A stretch of DNA of 64,000 nt from Desarmillaria ectypa (Eukaryota; Basidiomycota; Agaricomycetes; Agaricales; Physalacriaceae), in the NCBI GenBank assembly GCA_030407005.1, contig JAUDYN010000003.1, forward strand, positions 1,240,001 through 1,304,000. Direction: 5' to 3'. The position numbers and the translations under genes were made by a program. Positions 57,349-64,000 of the stretch are shown here, piece by piece; the first letter of the stretch is position 1, and every line of letters begins with the position of its first letter. A model generated the notes under the pieces. It saw nothing but the letters and a program-made list of their open reading frames with translations, was not told the origin of the DNA and searched no databases.

Positions 57349-58720
57349 ATGGCCGCCCCTTCGATGGCTGAGGCCCTTGCTGCCTCTCTGCCAGCTCAGA
57401 GCTCGACACCAACGCCAGCACCGCCCACGTACGAGGCTATACCAGCATCCATGTCAAAAGTTATTGATATCGAGGCGGACATACCGCTAACCTGTGTCCA
57501 GTTGGATGGGATGGTGAGCCAGCTGGCATCAGACTCGTATTTTCCGTATCTGAGAGTAACAGGTCTTTTCTTTAGGTTGTTTCCAAAATTCTCAAACATG
57601 CTCGGGAGGCACCTGCTACTTCCGCTCATGGTCTGCTGCTAGGGCTCGATCTTGACGGTACCCTTGAAGTGTCCAACTCCTTCCCTCTTCCGCATCACAG
57701 TGGCGATGAGGACGACAAATCTTCAAAGTTCGCCGGTGCGATCTCTTTCTTTCCTTTTAACTTGGTTACATATATTGATATTTTATTTTTTAAATATGTC
57801 AGCTCGGTATCAGGCGTCGATGCTTCGTTCACTCAAAGAAGTTCAAGCAGATGATAGTATCGTCGGATTTTATCAGGCTACGACACTGGGCGCATTCTTC
57901 CATCAAAGTTTGGTCGACACACAAGCTATACACCATGACAAACTTCGACATGGTGGAATAGTTGTGATCCATGGTATGCAACCTGATGTTCTATGCCGGA
58001 AGCACGATAGTAATCTACTCTTGGTAGACATAACTCAAACTGCACGGGGTAACGCCTCTTTCCGTGCTTTTCGCTTGACTGCTACCTTTTTGGATGCGTA
58101 CAAGACGTCCAATTTCAACACAGCAAGGTAATAATAGCGACTCTGGCCGGGTCCTTCCGCTGCTAACCATTTTCTTTAATAGTCTAGTAAGCCACCGCCT
58201 AACGTTCTCGACAATAATGGAAGAAGTTCCACTCAAAATCCGTACCAATCCTCTCCTCAGCTCATTCCTCGGGTCGCTCTCTGAAAGACACCCCACTGCC
58301 CTGTCTAACTCGCCCCCATATGCGGCAGCCGATTCTGCCCTTCCTCCTTCGTTTTCGGTATTGGACTTGGGCTCGGCAGGTCTGACCAAGAATTTGGAAC
58401 AGATAGCCGAGGCCCTTGACAGCTACCGAACGGAAGAAGGCAATCTGGCCTATTTATCCCGACAAATTGCTCGAGAGCGTTCACGGGCAGACAACTATGT
58501 AATGAAACGGAAGGAAGAGAACATCGCCCGGGTGGCACAGGGTATGGCGCCTCTTCCGGAAGAGGATGTGACGCGGTTGTTCAAAATTCCAGCGGAGCCG
58601 AGTCGCCTGGAAAGTCTGTTACTGTTAAGTCAGGTAGATGCATATGCGAAGAGTCTGGCAGGGACGGCCAGCAATGGGCTAGTGAAGATGTACGCCGCGA
58701 GGGCCGGTAGCAGCGTTTGA
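57349..58720 (+). CDS. EIF3H: Translation initiation factor eIF3 subunit h
   Basis: MPN-domain subunit of the eIF3 complex, which helps recruit mRNA to 40S ribosomes. The start MAAPSMAEALAASLPAQSST is Ala/Pro-rich. The MPN part reads IPLTCVQLDGMVVSKILKHA, then AHGLLLGLDLDGTLEVSNSF, then ADDSIVGFYQATTLGAFFHQ, and after an intron GGIVVIHDITQTARGNASFR. The JAMM metal ligands are absent, as in inactive eIF3h. The C-terminal part (SVLDLGSAGLTKNLEQIAEA, RQIARERSRADNYVMKRKEE, LLSQVDAYAKSLAGTASNGL) is typical. Five exons, about 370 residues. Confidence 0.92.
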
Positions 58721-58990
58721 ATAGGCAATCGTTTGGGCCTAATCTTACATGAGGAGCAATAATGATGTTGTTACCCACGAGTGCCCCTGGCCAAGGAAGA
58801 AAAAAAAAAAACATTGGTGTGTGATCTATTAATAAAAACCAATACATAAAGGCTCTCTTTGAGCAAACTCTTTGCCTCGCGTTCATCTTGCAGGAACTCC
58901 CCTTCTTTCATTCCATTCTTTCAATCTCCCGTTTATAAAGATCCCCCTCCCCCTCCCCGTCCTTTATTCCTCTCGTCCTCTCCTGCAAGC

Positions 58991-60039
58991 ATGTTCCCCT
59001 CCTTCCTCGTCGTCCTCACCTTCATTTCCCTTGTTTCCGCTCTGGCCTCCCCCCACATGTCCCATGCTGTCCACCGACATCGTTCTCTGTCGACTCGCAT
59101 CGCAGCGCCCATTGCTGAGCCTCTCGTTGACCCACAATCTGTCCTTCCCAAGCGCACCCGTTCCAGGAGGCAATCTCGCAGGGCAAACTCAGGGCAGTGT
59201 AACGCAAGCTCCGTAGCTCAGGCCTCGTCGACGTCACTTGTCCAGCAAGCCTCCTCAACCACTCCTCTTCACACGACCAGTGCTACTCCAGAGTCAACTA
59301 GCGCTGCTCCGGCTACTAGTTCCACTCCAGAGTCCACATCCGTCAAGGAGCAACAGACCCTTTCATCATCATCATCTTCTTCTTCCTCTGTCGCTCAGGA
59401 AACTCATCCAGCGGCCCCCACGACTACCGCCGCTCCGCAAACAACTTCTACCACATCGAGTGCTCAGGCGACCTCTACCTCGGGCAGCTCGGGTGGCAGT
59501 ACTTCCAACACGTTTACCGGAGAGAGTACGTGATATTCCGCCTGCACTGTTTTCCTTGGGCTCACCAGTTCTTTTAGTCACCTTCTACGAAAGTACGTAG
59601 TTCCCACAAACGCCGGCGTTCGTATGGAAGATCTAATTATATATCTAGCTGGTTTGGGTTCTTGTGGCGAAACCAGTTCTGACACGGACCACATAGTCGC
59701 ACTGTCACAGACCTTATACGATCAATACACGTATGGAATTCTATTCTTGATTTCGTCTTGATGGCTGATTTTTTTCCCTCAGGACGAATGGAAACTCAAA
59801 CCACAACTCTCTGTGCGGGAAGTACATCCACATCCAATGTAAGCATGGTTATTTCATCATATTTAATGATTGTTAACCTCCAAGTAATAGATGGAAGCAA
59901 GAGCACCGACGTTAAAGTCGTTGACCGATGCACTGGATGCGCAGAGCATGACTTAGACTTATCTCCAGCCGCTTTCGACGACTTGGCATCAGAAAGCCTC
60001 GGTCGTCTGCAAGCCGCCACTTGGTATTTCACCTCATAA
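58991..60039 (+). CDS. Secreted RlpA/expansin-like DPBB protein with Ser/Thr-rich linker
   Basis: A secreted protein of about 240 residues. Its signal peptide is MFPSFLVVLTFISLVSALAS. A dibasic stretch (PKRTRSRRQSRR) may be a Kex2 processing site. A long Ser/Thr/Ala/Pro-rich linker of about 110 residues follows and should be O-glycosylated. The double-psi beta-barrel domain is YTTNGNSNHNSLCGKYIHI-type, then YGSKSTDVKVVDRCTGCAEH, DLDLSPAAFDDLASESLGRL and QAATWYF. This is the pattern of fungal barwin-like/expansin-like proteins that bind or loosen cell-wall polymers. The Cys of LCGK and of DRCTGC are those expected. Three small introns split the domain. Confidence 0.83.
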
Positions 60040-60284
60040 ACCACTTGGCTTTTTCTTTCACTCTTTATTTCGCTATCGTTATCGACATTCTCGGTGTCCT
60101 AGAGGCATTTTATCTTCATCTCTGACTGGCCAGAGGTAATGATAACCAGGAGAATGCTTTGGATTGACTGTGTCAAAGTTATTTAGTATGCTTGCATCCT
60201 TGCTCTTGGGCCTGGCGTCTTTCATCGGAATTATTATTGTTGTACAATATATTTGCGGATAGGTGTAAACACGGGAATAACACG
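60040..60284. other. Convergent intergenic region, 3' ends
   Basis: About 245 bases between the DPBB gene and the leftward IPI1 gene. It should hold both 3' UTRs; no gene seen. Confidence 0.4.
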
Positions 60285-63067
60285 TCATGGATTGACCAAA
60301 GTCCAATATGAATTCTCTGTCGTGTCTTTTACTGCCATGCTCACAGACGACCACAACTTGTCCTCGGCAAAACTCGCCGATTGCATGGTCGTAACAACGT
60401 CAAGTGCTAAACGCCTCGCCGTTGACCCATGAGGAAGCTTGGTGAACGGTCCCGGGATTTGACCGCGAATCGGATGCTCAACAACGAAATATGGCACCAA
60501 TCTGGACCGCAGCGACCTGCTTATCTGCAAGAAGGCATATCAGATCTTAGCCTCCAAAGTAATATAACTAAACTTACCTTCTCGTGGAATACTTCGGGCT
60601 GGCGTTGAAGCAGTCGAAGCAAGAATCGCAAGATGGTCTACCAATCATCAGAATCCCACGGCAATTAGACGGCCAGAAAACTTACCTCCGACAATGCAAG
60701 ATCGGTGTCGCCCAGTTCCCATAGGGTTTTGGGCAGTGCCTCTATCCAATCAACAAGTCTCGCGTGTTGTGATATTTGGCCGATCTTAAAGTAGCCTCGA
60801 TAATGGCGATCGGTGTTCATCTAAAATATTGTCAACACCCGGTGGCCAGAACTTTTAGGTACTGCACCAACGAGTATTAGTCGCGATATAAAATCGACTG
60901 TGGGCTTCTTAAGGGCAGACTTCGCCGAAACGATTGTTCCATGCTCAAGAACGGCCCCGAAAACACCGTTTGATGATTGAGAAGGAGTATTGATCAATGA
61001 CCATATCGTGGGCGTCAAGGAGGTGTAAGCTGCGGAAGTCAACGAACGCGGTACTTGGTTTGGTGCTTCATTGCCACCGGATAGTTCCCGAAGAACATAG
61101 TCGCACACTATGTCGTTCTGTATTGACAGCTTAGAGTTATCAGTTTTACTCGGTCGTTGCTGTCGCGACCGTAGTGGCGACCCAGCGTCTCGAGACGTCA
61201 AAACGAGAAGCGAAGTGAGTTCACAATAAACAAGATTGAGGTCCTGGAAGGCTTGTTCAATCTGTTGGTAGGAAGGTCAATGACATCTTGATCTTAAACA
61301 GCTGCTACAGACCTTGATATCGCGTTTTCCCCCAGGCCGAAACGGGAAAAACGGAGTCATGTAACCAAGAATACTCGTCAGGTTCTCTACTAACAATGAG
61401 TTTTTCTGCTAGCCAAGTGAGGGCTAGGTCTTCATCGACAGATGAAACGACTAACTGTGCCTTGAATATAGGAAAGTCCTCCGTATATACTGCGAACACT
61501 GTCAACAACCGCAAGAATCAAATCGAGTTCAGCCTCTTGAGGATTTGAACTAGGAGAAAACACAGCAGGGGCGTAATCTAAAAAGGTGGATACAAGTGTT
61601 GATTGCAGGGCTCGAGCTAGATTCTGGTCTAACTTAGTTTGAATGCCATGAAACTAGCGGAATGCACTCACACTGATGAAGGTGATGTTCCCAGGTGCAT
61701 GCGAGGCCGAGAGATCTTCAGACGTGTTGAGCACATCAGGCAAGTACTGATGGGTGCCCATCGATAATGACGATGGCCTGGGCTCGTTGAATACGAAATC
61801 TTCATCCCCGGTGTCATCATCGAATTCATCACGCCACTTGCGACAGGGAAACTTTTGGTCTTGGTAAGTAGAAGAGGGCCGTAGTAACTGCTCAAACGCC
61901 CCGTACGAAGCGGGTGAATCAAATGAAGACGTGAGATACCAGCGGGGATCAGTATGTGACGTTAGCGAGAGGGCTTGACGCAAAAATGTAGCAAGAGATC
62001 GTAATACTACCAGCTTCGACTACCAATGGTCAACGGGTTAGGGATCGGAGTTATCGGGAAAGAGATTGCTTACAGCTACGGTGAGTACGACGCTAGCAGT
62101 TGACGTTGCTCTGATGGGCCCTATGGGGTTATGAAGCAACTGCGCAGCGATCCATTAAAAGGCATTCTCACCATCATTTTCTCCGAACCTCGTTCCCGCG
62201 TTCAGTAAACCGAGATAGCCTTCTAAGATTCTTGCCCCATGCTTGTCGCCACCTTGATTCCATCCAGAAATGACTGGCTCCGGCATATATATCAAGAGCA
62301 AGTCTAGAAATTTGATGGCATCAATACGAATTTCAGGGAAAATATGGGTTTGCGCGGAAGAGGTGAAGAGCAGGAGGGTCGGTGCGTGGGGGATTAGTTG
62401 TTCCTGGAGAAATGATTAGAAAATGAGCATGGTCGATGACGTCCACATGCCTTTGGTATCCGGGGAAACAACCAAGTGAAAAAAGACAAAAGAGCCTTTC
62501 GGACTCCCACATCCTAGGATGACAGGTGAAATGATTTCAAGATACATGTGGCAAGAGAGTTACCTCGTCTCCGATCAGTCGAACGCATGAGTTGAACAGT
62601 GTTGTTAGTAATTCATTTATGATATGGGGGTGCGTTTCAAATAAATCTCGAAAGCCTGCTAGTGCATCTGCAGAGGTCGTGAAACGATGATGAATGCAGG
62701 TAGTATATGATCGTACCTTTGCGAGTTGCAGTGCCGTAGTGTTTAGTATGAGCCACGAGTTCGTCAAACGTTAAACGCCGCTTCGTCGTCGGTGTATCGC
62801 CGTCTTTGTCTTTTGTAATGCTCTGCGATGGCAAGGCAATCGCTAGTTTCGCATTGATTGTCAAGCAGAAGAGGGCTTGAACATGAACTTACAACGAGAC
62901 TTGAATGACGTGTCTATGGCATTGCTGGCAACCTGTTTTCCCTTTCCTAGCTTCAATTTCGCTTTCTACATGCAGATTGGTTTCAATAACAGCTGCTCCG
63001 CACAGGCAAGCCGAACTTACTGTGAAATCAGCGGCCTTGTCTTTTCGTCTTTTGGCACTCTTGGGCA
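60285..63067 (-). CDS. IPI1: Pre-rRNA-processing protein IPI1 (TEX10 homologue)
   Basis: Component of the Rix1 complex, which processes ITS2 and matures 60S pre-ribosomes in the nucleus. The start at 63067 gives MPKSAKRRKDKAADFT, the expected basic leader. Then SITINAKLAIALPSQS-type residues, RRLTFDELVAHTKHYGTATR, AGFRDLFETHPHIINELLTT, LFNSCVRLIGDE, EQLIPHAPTLLLFTSSAQTH and FPEIRIDAIKFLDLLLIYMP follow, then ARILEGYLGLLNAGTRFGEN. The second half is less conserved helical-repeat sequence (SKLVVLRSLATFLRQALSLT, NDIVCDYVLRELSGGNEAPN) and ends EDKLWSSVSMAVKDTTENSY-WTLVNP. Fungal IPI1 proteins vary from about 330 to 800 residues; this one is in the long group. At least ten exons; some borders in 60530-61700 are approximate. 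Confidence 0.82.
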
Positions 63068-63520
63068 TCGTGGGATGATGCACGCAGTAGATCTTTCTGC
63101 AATGTCTTCGATCGATACGGTTTCCAAAGAATCTAAGAGGAACTAATAGGTTCCAGCGCAGCTAATCGTGGTGGATGACGGTGTTGAAAAAAGAATTTTG
63201 CTTCGAGCCGGACCGAGCTTCCGAGTTATCCTCAAATCGGTTAAAGTTCATTCATTGATTTCTCCCACTGCTCTTCAGCTCTTGCCACACTGGCCTAAGA
63301 TTTCCATGCCATCTTTCCATTGGTATCTCTGATCCCTAATGTCGAGCTTCCACGATTTCCAAATCGCGGTCACCTGCTCGACTGCCGAAGTTTTCCCGAG
63401 AAAACTGTTGGAGAACTGGCTTCTGACCATCCCAAGGACGCGGCATATTATATCTGAGCGCGGAGAGTTCAATCCTATATATACCGGCGGCTCAAGTCTA
63501 CCCGTGGCATCTGTTTTGCC
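63068..63520. promoter_or_regulatory. Divergent intergenic region, IPI1 / mannanase
   Basis: About 450 bases between two head-to-head starts. A TATATATA-type sequence (CCTATATATACC, near 63475-63485) lies about 40 bases upstream of the mannanase ATG and is a likely TATA box. Confidence 0.45.
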
Positions 63521-64000
63521 ATGTCACGATTCCTTCAAACATTTTTACTTCCCTTGCTCTTGGCCTGCTGGTCTGCTCTCTCTAATGCTACACTGCTGGG
63601 GCCTCGGATTCCAAACGGATTTGTTACCACCCGCGGTCGAAACTTCGTACTTGACGATAAGCCATTTGTAGGCATTTTTGTTCCCCATGAATTCGTCTGA
63701 TTCATAGCACAGGCATTTGTGGGAGCCAACTCTTATGTCAGTGTTAGTGATGCTTTCCTGCCACACCGAGTCTCACCTGATCCAGTGGCTTCCACTTCTT
63801 ACATCAAATGAGGATGTTGAGGCCACCTTCCATGAAATGAAAAATGCTGGTATCAAAGTGCTTCGAACATGGGCAAGGTCGTTCCCTGTGTAGCCATGTA
63901 TGTCTCATTGACGTCCGTTATGAAGGGATTTAATGCCATCAACGGTTCTGAGTTAGCTGGTGCTCTTGAATCTGGCCTTACGTATTACCAGGTATCTTAG
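63521..64000 (+). CDS. GH5 endo-1,4-beta-mannanase, 5' part (cut by right edge)
   Basis: A secreted hemicellulase start. The signal peptide is MSRFLQTFLLPLLLACWSAL. It is followed by FVTTRGRNFVLDDKPF and, after an intron, AFVGANSY, then WLPLLTSNEDVEATFHEMKN, then AGIKVLRTWA and FNAINGSELAGALESGLTYY. This is the N-terminal third of a GH5 subfamily 7 mannanase: the FxxxGxNxYW strand and the MKxAGIKVLRTWAFN block precede the catalytic region, which lies beyond the window. Three introns of about 45-65 bases are visible. A core promoter with a TATA-like box sits just upstream. Such enzymes cleave mannan and galactoglucomannan during wood decay. Confidence 0.88.

Noticed and set aside
1..64000. tRNA, rRNA, CRISPR array, integrated virus
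   Set aside because: No convincing tRNA A/B boxes with foldable cloverleaf, no rRNA-like sequence, no spaced direct repeats and no viral genes were seen on either strand.

Overview
The window reads as nuclear DNA of a filamentous basidiomycete, probably an Agaricomycete. Genes are dense and on both strands. Almost every gene is cut by many introns of about 45-60 bases with GT..AG borders (a few look like GC..AG). Intergenic gaps are often only 30-350 bases. The gene set is fungal: two Zn2Cys6 factors with fungal_trans-type middles, a CIIA-tailed Rac, a Med5-like Mediator subunit, a microsomal P450, a ferric-reductase relic and a GH5 mannanase. Because of the introns, most products had to be assembled by splicing exons by eye, and two complete genes (a YjbQ/UPF0047 protein and a cupin protein) barely show as open frames. 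There are no rRNA genes, CRISPR arrays or convincing tRNA genes.

Layout. 1-860: 5' part of an Arg/Asp-rich RS-like gene running off the left edge. 860-2305: gene-poor, with a decayed SAP-like ORF and a repeated GTAACCCATA motif. 2306-4168: short-chain dehydrogenase and cupin protein, convergent. 4405-5718: PEX16. 6086-8752: two unassigned genes. 9091-11035: ferric reductase pseudogene. 11507-12469: Rac GTPase. 13070-16226: large Ser/Pro-rich membrane glycoprotein. 16573-19409: Zn2Cys6 factor 1. 19596-20663: prephenate dehydratase. 20760-22965: P450. 23161-26083: CPSF30/Yth1 and an NGL2-type nuclease. 26335-30628: RhoGEF head-to-head with a small membrane protein. 30730-33509: Zn2Cys6 factor 2. 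34262-39672: YjbQ protein head-to-head with an M16 metallopeptidase. 39701-43532: NUFIP1-like protein, three-KH protein and ribosomal protein uL13. 43835-47229: SMP-30 protein, mitochondrial acyl carrier protein and mitoribosomal bL17. 47230-48130: relics of an AIM6-like gene and a P450. 48431-51336: an unassigned membrane-type gene and an AIM6-like gene with an apparent frameshift. 51777-55287: Med5-like. 55412-58720: zinc transporter and eIF3h. 58991-60039: secreted DPBB protein. 60285-63067: IPI1. 63521-end: GH5 endo-mannanase, cut by the right edge.

Most genes are housekeeping (mRNA 3'-end formation, translation, ribosome assembly, peroxisome and mitochondrial biogenesis, transcription). 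I see no biosynthetic cluster, no defence island and no clear novel multi-gene system. The most unusual signals are in gene structure. Both Zn2Cys6 genes encode the zinc cluster across tiny exons (12, 18 and 5 nt in one; 30, 41 and 6 or 9 nt in the other). Four introns are best explained by GC donors. A few genes are broken or decaying: the ferric reductase, the AIM6-like gene with its fossil copy, and the SAP-like ORF.
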